Assembly: GCF_000003605.2 (NCBI RefSeq)
Contig: NW_003124894.1
Span: 765,785 to 797,586, forward strand
Source: Saccoglossus kowalevskii
Lineage: Eukaryota > Hemichordata > Enteropneusta > Harrimaniidae
Length of the DNA: 31,802 nucleotides
Direction of reading: 5' to 3'
The translations under genes and the position numbers were made by a program. The notes below the pieces were generated by a model. That model was not told the DNA's origin. It saw only the letters and a list, made by a program, of their open reading frames with translations, and did no database searches. Below, piece by piece: positions 16,463-26,388 of the stretch. Numbering within the stretch: the stretch's first letter is position 1; the number at the start of each line of letters is the position of its first letter.

Positions 16463-19400
16463 GTAAATTCACATTCTTTGTAAGAGCAATGTTTGAGCGC
16501 GAGAACGCTGTTTTGCGATGCCATAACATCGACAAATGCGTATGCGTTTATGAGGGTTGTAGCTTTATCGCCCGTCCATATTTGGTTGTCGTTGTGTGGC
16601 TGGGACTCTCCCTATACATACGTTCTATCAGGACTCCGTTTGCTGTACACAATTCCCCGCACGTCTCTAGATCTTGCGTCATACTTTCAGTTTTCTAAAA
16701 GTGAAACAATGCGTCTATTTAACGTGTTTCCACGAAATTGTTCATCTCTGTGGGAGGGAAATTATCGTGTATGTTTGTCTGTGTGTATGTGTACGAATTA
16801 ATTATTCAATCACGTCGTCTGACGCTACGTACGGCTGTTGTCGGCGTGCTCAGGTTAACAATAATACTGTGGTAGTTTATTTTTGAGCAACGAATATACC
16901 GGATCACCTATTTGCGCACTTACACACTGCTCGCTGGGGGTCGGGATTGCGGTTCCACCGAGATTTGAAGGAGCACACGCTTTTCGAAAGTTAAATTACA
17001 TAAGTATTGATGTACATGATCGTGTGTATACTAGTAGTCATATACTAGTATAACATACACTGTTGCCGACTGTACTTGTTTTTATGCAAGTGACGAAGAT
17101 TTGGAAAAATCGAATACTTTTCAGAGTATTGCGATATGAAACTATAAAATGATACTTCCCCTTTCGCGCGCTAGAATTACTGGAATCGTCTATGTGTCAA
17201 AGAACTATGATCCCCCACGAACCAATACATGTTAATGTGCAAAAAAAAAAAAACCTTGTAAAAGTCTAAGTCTGTTTGTCTGCAAAGTACTGGTCTCCTT
17301 ATGGTGTCAACTGTTTTAGGGACAAGGTGGACTTTGACCAATATATTGTCACTGAGGGCAGACATGGCTTTTATTTCAAATACTTTCTAGAGAATTAATT
17401 TGTAAATCTCCTGCAAAAAACTGTTACACACAGACCAAAATAGTTGTTCAGTTTGTTCAAACTTCAGAACAGAGTTTATGAAAATTAGACACATGTATGT
17501 TTTTTAGGTTTGTCAGATCTTAAAGTGGGTGGTTCCCTAAGATAAAAATCTTGTGTAGTGTTGAACGCCGTTGTTAACGAAAAACAGTCCTGTATCCACA
17601 TGCATTGGGTGTAAATCTATCCTCGCCTCTTGTGTAAGTTTGTTTTAGTTTCATAATGTTTTTTCTTTTTTTTTTTTGCTTAGTGGGTTGTAGGTACATT
17701 TGTATATCAATGGACTACAAAAAAATTTGCATTCCTTGTTTCCCTTCCACACCTTGAAACTAATGTATTAATTATTGACAATGAATTTATTCTTTTTTTT
17801 TTTATTGCAGTTCACCAAAGGAAGATAAACCCTCTCTTAATCCAATGACGTCAAGAACAAATTTGAAGCAGCAGCTTATGCGACAACAGCAACTGCAGCA
17901 GGAAGAGCGAGAACGCCAAGCTGTGTTGAAAGCGGCTGCAGAAACTAAATCACACACAAATGCAGTTGAAGTTCCATCAACACTTGCCACGATACCAGAA
18001 GTGCCGGCACAAGTCTTACATGTGAGTGCCTGTTTGACTGTTTGACTATTGGTATCTTCATTTTCAGTTTCCTTCCTGCAACTCGGCTTGCCACGTTTTC
18101 AAGGCAATGGGACCACATGGTTCCCCAGATAAACGTGTACTGATTTATTCATGTTGTTAATTTCCCCTGACAACTACGATGCAATTTATCCTCTGGTATT
18201 AGGTCACCCTAGCTGTTTAAAGAATAAAACTAAAAATACCATATTGTAAAGGACATTTCTTAATATTGTGAAGGTCATAAAGACTTTCAGGTTGGAGTCA
18301 TCTGGGCAATGCCCTCTGTGACCTACATAGATTTCAAGCTGTGCTATGGCATATTTCATCATATACAGTATACCTTGTTATGTGCAATGACATTTGGTAC
18401 ATATTGGGCCTATTTAGTAGATAACCTTGTATTTATTTAATTGAAATGTATAACATTTAAATGTGATACTACTACCTGGTAGTTGCTTACTGCTAATGGC
18501 ATAACATGGCGGAAATTAAAGTGCAAGCATTCCTACATTAAATATTTGCTTATCTAAATAAAGACAAGAATTTGCTTTGAAATCACTGCCCTATACGAGT
18601 GTACCTAAGCATTTGAAGAACATTCATTGATAGGTTCATTTTGCTATGTATACTCCATCTTCACCAGTCAAGTCATATCATAGCCATTTTATCATTTCCA
18701 ACCCTACCATGCTTGAGGTATTTTACAAATTGTTGCATACTTGGCAGAATGGTAGTACAAATGTATAATTCGTGGCATTGATTCATTTCAGGTGAACACT
18801 CGGTTGGCGAATCCAACTCGTTTTCATGTTGAAGAAAAAAAGCGTCAACAGGTCAAAGAATTTTTATCCCAGTCACATACGGGATCGCCGCAACGACTGA
18901 CAATACAGTCCTCCAGAATGACACCTCCAATATCTCCTTCTCATAACACCAAGCCACTGGGTAGTCCAGCATCAACAAATCTTAGCATGTCAGCACAGAG
19001 TACAGATGTAAGTATTTGTTTTAGAATTATTCAAACTGTACGATTTTAATTATTATTATTATGGTTTTATTTCAGACATAGTCCATATATAAAGAAAAAA
19101 GATACAAACAAATATGTAATAAGATAAAATTACAAACCATACAGATTTGAAAACTATACTAAACTCAGTAGACTACCTTTGTAGACTTCCATCTCACATC
19201 ACTATTGAGCAAGGCACACACAAGCGTATTGTTTGATGTTTGTAATCGATCCATAAAAGCATAAATTAGCTTTCTATATAAACTGGTAAATGTGTTTGTA
19301 CGGATATTTAATATGTTTACAAGCTGCCTAAGTTCAGTAATGTAGAAAGTGCAATGATATCTGATCTATTTATGAGATACAGTTATAGCTCAACATAATA

Positions 19401-22178
19401 GCAAATATTTTACACCCCACTCACTTCCATTGCAGTTGGATGAATTCTTGGAAGATGTGCTGAGTCTTGGATCAAGTCTGGGCGATGACATGCTAGTGAA
19501 CACACTGGATCCAGCTGCACATCTGTCAGCAACAGTAAGTTACTCATCTTAATTCTGTGTTTATCATCTTGGATTTATGAGAATTTTTCTTTTGGACAAA
19601 TGATAAGCATCGTTTCAACCTATTCTGGTCTCAATTTTTGCAGCTAGTTGTGTCTAATGAACGAGCCCGAGAAAAGATAGAGTTATATCCTGTCTTGGTG
19701 TGGCTGTGATCCTACAAAGACATTATTGAATGTTTCTTAGATTGTCCAATTTCACTGAGAAGTCTGAAAGTCATTGAAAGTAAAAAACACTGCTGTGGAG
19801 ATACATAAAATGCAATTAAGTACTGTGGCCATTATGTTGTGAGATAGATTTAGAAAATACTGTGGGAAAAGTAGACCCAGTAATAAACTGTTTATAACAT
19901 TTTTCAGCTGTTGTATAACTAGCTCAACCATTGTATCAATGGATGAAAATGTGATCACCTGTATAAAGAGTCAACCATTTGAAATCAGGGGTGTGGGGTG
20001 GTAGAGTGTGATCAGTGCATTTTCTTTTGCCATGTCTCATCTGTACATATTTTGGTTGAATATGTGAACATTTGTTCTTTGCAACACCGCGATGGCATTT
20101 CTTTCCCCTAGGGGTCTACCTTTCAAATTTTTTTTTTAAACAAATTTTTTTGTCACCCCCATGATTTAAAATGTTAGGCCCCTGATTGGAAATTTCAACC
20201 TGTGGCCATTGTTGTTTAGTTTGTCTTGTATTCAATACTGTAAGCCAGAGTTGATAAACTAGTTTTATTGCACGTCTTCATCTATTCCCATTATGTAGTT
20301 TTATTCACCTCTCTGTTCCAAATATTTTTCAGCTTCCCACCACCAATTTCTTAGACCTGACGCCAAGCAATGTTACACCCATTGCCGTAGCAACAACATC
20401 ACAGTCCTGTCCTACAGATATGTCCTTATATGGGGATGAACTTGTTTTGACCGAGGAACAAGCCAAAGCTTTTGTCAAAGACAGACAAAAAAAAGATAAC
20501 CACAATATGAGTAAGTATTTTAAAATAATTATGTTTGATTGTATATTTTATTTATTTTTACGTAAACATCATTTTAAAGCTGTTTTACCAACTTTCTTGA
20601 AACATTTGTGTACAATTTAGCTCAAGGTCAGATTATGTTTTGATTATTTCAGTCAATTCACGAGGCAGACATGTATGTTTTTGTGTATGACACGGCTTAC
20701 GCCAGCATTTCACCAGCTGTCACTCTCAGTTTATTAGTTAGGTCACTCAACTAGCCAAGCAAAACAGTATTGATGCAACAGTAGTAATCTTGATGATTTG
20801 CCAAAATATAAATTGTTTTGCTTTCTGAGAATGATTAATATTTTGTGATTTATTACTTCTTGAAATAAGTTAGCAGGTTTTGATATTTTAATGTTTTTTT
20901 GTTTTTTTATTTCACAATGCCGACACAATGTCTTGTGTGATAGGATGATATGCCTGTGAATCCAATATATTAACGTTTTATTGTTTCCATTCTTCTTTAG
21001 TTGAGAGAAGGAGGCGTTTCAATATAAATGACAGAATAAAGGAACTGGGAACACTACTGCCAACAAATGGAGACCCGTACGTATTGCAATATTGCTATTT
21101 ATTTGTGTAGATTACATATTTTACTGTATTCTTTAGATTGTAAATCTGGTAATTATGTATGAATGTAGAGATAAGCTGGAACTCAAAAATACTCTGGCAG
21201 TTAGACAGTTTAAGTTGCTTCAATGGAAAAGTACAAAATAATTATACAGCTTTTGTCTTTATCGTTGTACAATGGTCAGCTTCATTTCCACATCACTGCT
21301 CTGTATATGGGAAGATAAAAAAAAAAACATATATAGCTGTGCTGGGAAAAACCCTGACCTATTTATACATATTTTCTGTAGTGAAACTAGAATGAATCTG
21401 ATGTTTTCAAATTCCCCTTAGTGAATGCTTCAACATACTTAGCCTGACTTGTCTCAACTATTAAATCTGCAAAAAAACATTTTTTAAGGAAAGCAAAAAA
21501 TATCACTTTGTAAATCTGTAATCTTTAAAGTCATTTCTGTTAGTGTACTGCTATTGCTGCTTAGCGTGTTGAAGGATTGATTGATTTATACGTTATGCGT
21601 CTTATTTTAGGGATCAAAGAATAAACAAGGGAACTATTCTCAAATCATCTGTTGACTACATCCGAAGACTTCGGAAAGATGCATCAAAGATGAAGCAGGA
21701 GCAGGAGCGATCAAGGTCTTTAGAAAATATCAACCGCAAAATGCTGTTGAGAATACAGGTTTGTGAGCATTTTGAGAGTGCCATATGTTGTTGCTTTCTC
21801 AACCCAATACTTTTAGCCTTTTGGAGGTAATCCATAAATAAATAATTACATGTATTTTTTTTTTTTGCACAGGAATTGGAAATGCACTGCAGAGCACATG
21901 GTATTAACCCAACTCCATTAAGCAACGACACTTCAACGGCCAATATCACACAGGAATTTCTGAAACAACAACCGCCTTTAAATCTTGAAATTAACGAGGA
22001 ACTGCCAGAGAGAGAGAGTACATCGTCGTCATCCTTCCTTGACTTGGGTTTGAACTCGACGTTGGATGATATGATGGATGACAGTATGTCGCCAATTTCT
22101 AACGATCCATTATTGTCAGCATCGTCCCCAATGGACAGCCAACTGAGCAGTATTGATGACGATCTTCTTATGTCGTAA
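16275..22178 (+). CDS. Mitf: MiT/TFE bHLH-leucine-zipper transcription factor, complete gene, 8 coding exons
   Basis: Encodes a 473-residue orthologue of MITF/TFEB/TFE3/TFEC, a dimeric E-box/CLEAR-binding regulator of lysosomal, autophagy and (in vertebrates) pigment-cell genes. Exons: 16275-16462, 17811-18021, 18792-19007, 19436-19534, 20333-20510, 21001-21076, 21611-21758 and 21873-22178. All introns are GT..AG and all phases agree. Order of parts: an N-terminal [10 protein letters not shown] and PTFYQL block like exon 1A of MITF; a Rag-binding segment from Met75 ([14 protein letters not shown]); [12 protein letters not shown] (134-145); an acidic activation region (206-226, [12 protein letters not shown]); Ser263 in the 14-3-3 context SQSCP; the basic region and HLH (about 287-345, [16 protein letters not shown]); and a zipper ending MLLRIQELE. 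The C terminus ends with DPLLS (450-454) and [10 protein letters not shown]. One family gene is expected in most invertebrates, so subtype naming is by convention. Confidence 0.97.
17811..18021 (+). CDS. Mitf: Mitf exon 2 (Rag-binding segment)
   Basis: The acceptor is TTTATTGCAG and the donor CAT|GTGAGT. After [12 protein letters not shown] comes [15 protein letters not shown], equivalent to the TFEB N terminus. Ser77, Arg78, Gln84 and Leu85 match TFEB Ser3, Arg4, Gln10 and Leu11, the residues known to be needed for binding active Rag GTPases at the lysosome. A Gln/Glu-rich helix follows. Exon 2 is where alternative first exons would join. Confidence 0.95.
18792..19007 (+). CDS. Mitf: Mitf exon 3
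   Basis: Residues 134-205, phase 0 on both sides. [20 protein letters not shown], then VKEFL, aligns with the family block [20 protein letters not shown], then VKQYL. Four Ser/Thr-Pro sites follow (Ser165, Thr177, Ser181, Ser191), candidates for proline-directed kinases as at TFEB Ser142, though no exact equivalent can be assigned by eye. Confidence 0.95.
19436..19534 (+). CDS. Mitf: Mitf exon 4 (acidic activation helix)
   Basis: Residues 206-238, phase 0 on both sides. [20 protein letters not shown] corresponds to [20 protein letters not shown] of MITF, the amphipathic helix that recruits p300/CBP. The acceptor is CCATTGCAG and the donor ACA|GTAAGT. Confidence 0.93.
20333..20510 (+). CDS. 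Mitf: Mitf exon 5 (14-3-3 serine and start of basic region)
   Basis: Begins LPTTNFLDL, like the LPVSGNLIDL of [14 protein letters not shown] contains Ser263, equivalent to mTORC1 target Ser211 of TFEB. It ends in the basic region [10 protein letters not shown] with the donor A|GTAAGT inside the next Ile codon. Confidence 0.95.
21001..21076 (+). CDS. Mitf: Mitf exon 6 (basic region, helix 1)
   Basis: A 76-nt exon encoding [20 protein letters not shown] and then PTNGD. It contains the basic-region Glu and Arg residues that read CACGTG/CATGTG half-sites, and helix 1. The 76-nt length equals, to my knowledge, that of vertebrate MITF exon 7. Confidence 0.96.
21611..21758 (+). CDS. Mitf: Mitf exon 7 (helix 2 and zipper)
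   Basis: A 148-nt exon encoding [20 protein letters not shown] and the first part of the zipper, to KMLLRIQ. The number of residues between helix 2 and LLRIQELE is the same as in human MITF (34 from the residue before the helix-end Leu), so the family-specific shifted zipper register is kept. A heptad leucine in the kink region appears as Glu/Gln. Confidence 0.95.
21873..22178 (+). CDS. Mitf: Mitf exon 8 (zipper end and C-terminal region)
   Basis: Starts [11 protein letters not shown], as in all family members. It then has an acidic Ser-rich stretch with [20 protein letters not shown] and DPLLSASSP near the end, before the TAA at 22176-22178. The C-terminal SRRSSFSMEE-type cluster of the vertebrate proteins, a kinase-regulated element, is replaced by [14 protein letters not shown]. 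Confidence 0.95.
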   Translation, partial: ELEMHCRAHGINPTPLSNDTSTANITQEFLKQQPPLNLEINEELPERESTSSSSFLDLGLNSTLDDMMDDSMSPISNDPLLSASSPMDSQLSSIDDDLLMS

Positions 22179-25100
22179 AAATATGCGATTATTGAAGAAT
22201 TGGCCGTTTCACTTTGCTATATGGACTTAAAAGGCTACCTTATTTAGAGGGACAAATTGATATTTTAAAGAATAAGAGACACAAAGTTATGATGCTGTTG
22301 AAGCTCTTTACCCCATGGTCTTCAGATATAAACATTGTAATATTCGATGTATGAAATGACATCCACAGTTTATCATGTGCACAATTTTATCTTTCAATAT
22401 TATTATATTGGCAAAATAACCATGCTCTAACAGTGACCCAATCAGCCTGAGCAAAAGAGCTGTGTTACAAGTGAAGTTACTTGTACAAGTCTGGTATCGT
22501 TCAGTATTAAAATGAACATGCTTGTACTGGCTGTTGGCTGGCTGTGGATGATTGCTATTATAACCCTCGAAAACTTACACACCCACTGTGACTCTTGCGC
22601 ACACGCTGCCATCACTTGTTAGCTACTACACATAATATAAAAAGAAGGCAAACAAGTGGTTTTAATATTAATGTATGATATTTTACATACATGCTGAAGA
22701 CAAATATTGATGTCATGCATCATTCGGTAGTTTATCCTACGTATAATTTAACGTTTTGTTTGTTTTTATTTATAAATAAATAAATAAATAAATACAACAA
22801 ATGTGCAGATTGTTGGATACTGTAAATATTTTATTTTTATTGCCTCTCATTTTTATTGTGTTTTTCAATTTCTCTTTGATGTTCATTGAAAAATGATTTT
22901 TCGGGAATGTAAAAATGAAAAATGTAATGATGTATATACTTGAATGAATTTTTATGAAAATTACATAACGTGTCAGCTGCATATTTATGATTGGATTGCT
23001 GTCATTGCACAGTTTTGATTCTGCTTTTGTCTTTCATGTACAGTATAATGTGTCTACAATTGAGCCGCATAAACAGCTGATCTGTAAACACCTCTGTAAA
23101 CTGAACTATTTCACCCAGTATATTTGTTGTTTGCCACAAAAGCAGCAGTTAATGGGTGGCAGTCGCGCAGCGTCCTGTTCGGTATGGGACTCATAGCGAC
23201 CGATACAACACGCAACACGTGTCAAATACATTGTTTATTTACATGAAATTCGAACACATGTGACAACCACCGCCCTTTAACCCTAAAATTGATTTGACCA
23301 CATAAGGGTGGAGCCACCACCACTACAGTCACGGTTCAACATGTGCTCAGTGTATTTCCCACCTTATGTACACGTTACCCATTCGAACACAGCGTATTAT
23401 GATGTATTGAGTTAAGTTTGATATTTGAAACTTTGAATTTATAATATATAAACCTAACTCACCTAAGTTTATTACATGCTACCAGTGGTGTGTGAAAATT
23501 AATTACAGTAGATGCTGTAAAAGCTACTTGCAAAAAACTGCTATCTGCATATTGGTATCCATTAGACTTTTCCCAAGGACACTTAGTGGAAAGGGAAAAT
23601 ACTCCTTCACACAACCATTTGAATGAGGGGAAAGTTACTTTGCCAAAACAAAATGTATTTAAGTACTGGTGTATACTGGGTACAATTAGTATTTGAATAT
23701 TTCATGGTAGCCTACGTTTTATGTTGTGATAGAAAGTGAAAGAAAGATGTTGAACATTATGAGACATTGCTTCACTGTATAATTGACAATGACAACCAGC
23801 ACTGCAATTTTTATGATGTTGCAAGAGAACTTTTAATGAATACTTTTTTTAGCGCCCGCTTTAATTTGTAACTGGTATATAGTTTTGGAGGTAATCCAAT
23901 TGAAAATAAAGTCTTAAGTTTTTGATTGTGAAATCTTTACTAAAAGTATGTTAATTAAATTGATGAGAAATTGACAACAACATTACAGTATTTTCTCTAT
24001 TGCGCACGTGGTCTTGTCAATGATTCAGTATATGCAATAAAATATGCAATCTGCTTCTGTTGAAGATAAGTTTGTAATAGAACAGTATTTTTTTAGAAAT
24101 GAGAAAGCTAGAACTGATGGCCAGAGTTCCTATGTAAGCTTGTGAAACCTTGGGCTGTACTGAAAATTGCGTTATTTTCTCTGCAAACTGCAATTTGATG
24201 TATTCTTGATGTAATACATTATTCATGTTGAATTTTTTTCAGACAACTCTGTACTTGTACAATCATGTAATATATGATAATAGTATAATAACGAAATACA
24301 AGTGAATATTTTGAGGTAATTAGGGTTGATCATTTACATACGCTCAATGATGCGTTTTGTTTCTTTCTGAATGATGGTGAAACTGTTTGGGATACATCTA
24401 AGCATTAAATCTTTACAGTAGATCAAGAATCGTCTGATGTACTGAAAACTAAGGAATACTATATCTGCTCTAATATTGGTGCATGTTCTTAAAAATGTAT
24501 ATGCTTTTATGTGTACTTCTAATATCTTAGAGATGTGCTTTTAATAGGTATACTGTCTTAAACAAGCATTTGATGCAGAGATCATGATTGACCTTCTGTT
24601 AGAGAGAGGGAAAACGAATCATGCTTGCCATTTCTTGGATTTTTCACATGTGTGGCTTCAAGACGTTTAATTTTGAAACTTTTAAAAAAAAATCATCATT
24701 GTATGACTTGCACTTGTATTTGATTTCTGATGCCATTAGAGGAAAGAAACATTGAATATGAAAGTACTGTACCATAATTCTCACATGTGTAGCCTTTGCA
24801 CATGGGATTTGTTAAATGCTGCGACTGTGACACTTTATAGTTGCCGTAAACTGCTTTAATCTGGGGTCAGATGGCACAAAGTTTTGCTAACTTTTGCAAA
24901 ATTTGTCATCATGAAGTATTTAAAATCCTCAAATCAGGAAAATTCCCAGCAGCAGAAATGAAACAGTTTACAGGATATCACTTTGATTCTTCTGAAAAAT
25001 GTGCTTATTAGACATGCGTAAACATGTAATTTACATGCGTAAACATGTAAATATCACTTTTAAAATAAGAGTTGATTATTTTTAACAAAAATTGACAGCG

Positions 25101-25245
25101 TGGCAGATCATCACATTTTGTATTGCATTCCTGATATACTTTCATGTTGGTTGTATTGATTTTAACTGCAAATATTATGTAGATACTGATGGTGTCGTGC
25201 CTTTTGTAATATATATATTGGTAATAAACAAGTTTTATTAATCTT
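22179..25245 (+). other. Mitf: Probable Mitf 3' UTR
   Basis: AT-rich non-coding stretch downstream of the stop codon, with three groups of poly(A) signals: a TAAATAAATAAA run at about 22770-22795, AATAAA at 23905-23910 and AATAAA at 25223-25228. GT-rich sequence follows the last one. Vertebrate MITF also has a UTR of several kilobases. Whether transcription runs to the last signal is not shown by the sequence. Confidence 0.45.
25012..25050. repeat. 18-bp tandem duplication
   Basis: ACATGCGTAAACATGTAA occurs at 25012-25029 and again at 25033-25050, separated by TTT. Each copy contains the partly palindromic ACATG..CATGT. Confidence 0.8.
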
Positions 25246-26210
25246 TATTTGTGTATTTACATTCTGGTTTGATTGAGTGACTGGTTTCTGACGGAATGAT
25301 TTTATTTTTTTATATTATTAAAATAATTCAGAATAATAGTTACTTGAAATTGGTGTGTCACAATTATTTTTATAATTATTTTACCTTTGAAGCGAGAGTC
25401 CAGCACAGCCTGCTTGCCAAGGCATTATGCAAATGTTGTAAATTATCTGTTTCCTTCACTTGGTTTTGATTGGTTGATCATTAAAACTCATGGTGGAAGG
25501 TGGGGGGGGGGGTGGCTACTGTACAAACATTATTCTAGCCCAAGTTTGAACATCTTTCACGATGATGCTGCTGTGAAAAAAAAATTTACTCTTCCTCATT
25601 TATGATGCTAGGAATTTTTTTTTGATTTTTTATTCAAATTCCGAGTTAACATCCCCACACCCTTCTTTCTAATGGTCAACCCCTAGCTAGATTTTTCTTT
25701 GAGGATGATGTAATGGTATTATTTTTTTTTGCATTCCTCAATTTGGAATATCAAATTGTGTTTTTGTGTTTTCTCCGTGCTGAATTACTAATTGCCTATC
25801 CTTTAATGCATTCATTTTAAACCATAGACAGTATAGTGTATGGTTAAAAACATTATTAATGGGACCCTGCATTTAGTAAATATATGTATATAACTGGATA
25901 AAGTGTCATTTGTTTTTACACAGAGATGTTATTGGGTGAGCTGTCATGTGGTGCACCTGGCTATAAAAAACTTGAAGCTCCCTTTTGATTGGCTAAGATG
26001 CATTATGAATAATTATAATTACTAAAAATACATGACTTTTTTGTCATCATCAATCTTAAAAACAAATTTAAGATCAATAAACAAAAATAGTACTGCTACG
26101 AGAGATAGTTGGTTTGTAAAATCGAATTCCATTATTTGGGAAGTTTTTTCCAGGGTCAGAGCAGCACAAGCAAGGTCATTCATTCATAGTTTGATTGAAA
26201 GTAGGGCAGT
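25246..26210. other. Spacer between Mitf and ST7
   Basis: No gene recognised. A run of at least 10 G lies near 25503-25512. The stretch ends in the ST7 promoter region. Confidence 0.4.
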
Positions 26211-26222
26211 TGCGCATGCGCA
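26211..26222. promoter_or_regulatory. ST7: NRF1 palindrome in the ST7 promoter
   Basis: TGCGCATGCGCA, a perfect NRF1 consensus, ends 15 bases before the ST7 ATG. A site this close suggests a TATA-less housekeeping promoter whose start site lies at or just upstream of it. Confidence 0.6.
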
Positions 26223-26237
26223 AGCAAAGTATTCAAC

Positions 26238-26388
26238 ATGGCGGGTCTGTTGACTAGTTTGATGAACAAGTTGAAGGCTTGTGTCTGGTGGGTTTGGAGT
26301 TACCTGTGGTTCTTCTGGTTCTTACTTGTGATTTTTCTTCTTTACTTTTTAAGAGTCCCACTGAAAATGACTGAAAATGTAAATTTCT
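26238..26388 (+). CDS. ST7: ST7 (suppressor of tumorigenicity 7) first coding exon, partial gene
   Basis: ATG at 26238 (AACATGGCG, good context) encodes 50 residues plus one base up to the donor T|GTAAGT at 26389. The product opens [20 protein letters not shown], continues with a hydrophobic membrane segment ([17 protein letters not shown]) and ends [13 protein letters not shown]. This matches the start of vertebrate ST7/ST7L (LEQLKSCIVWSWTYLW, then VYILRVPLKINDN) at nearly every conserved position. ST7 is a multi-pass membrane protein of animals, of uncertain biochemical function, with tetratricopeptide-like repeats further on and links to LRP-type receptors. The next expected segment (NTLTPKFYVAL) is not found in the rest of the window, so exon 2 lies beyond it. 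Confidence 0.9.

Noticed and set aside
16444..16886. Several plus-strand frames after Mitf exon 1
   Set aside because: They lie within intron 1 in frames not compatible with exon 1. None resembles the family.
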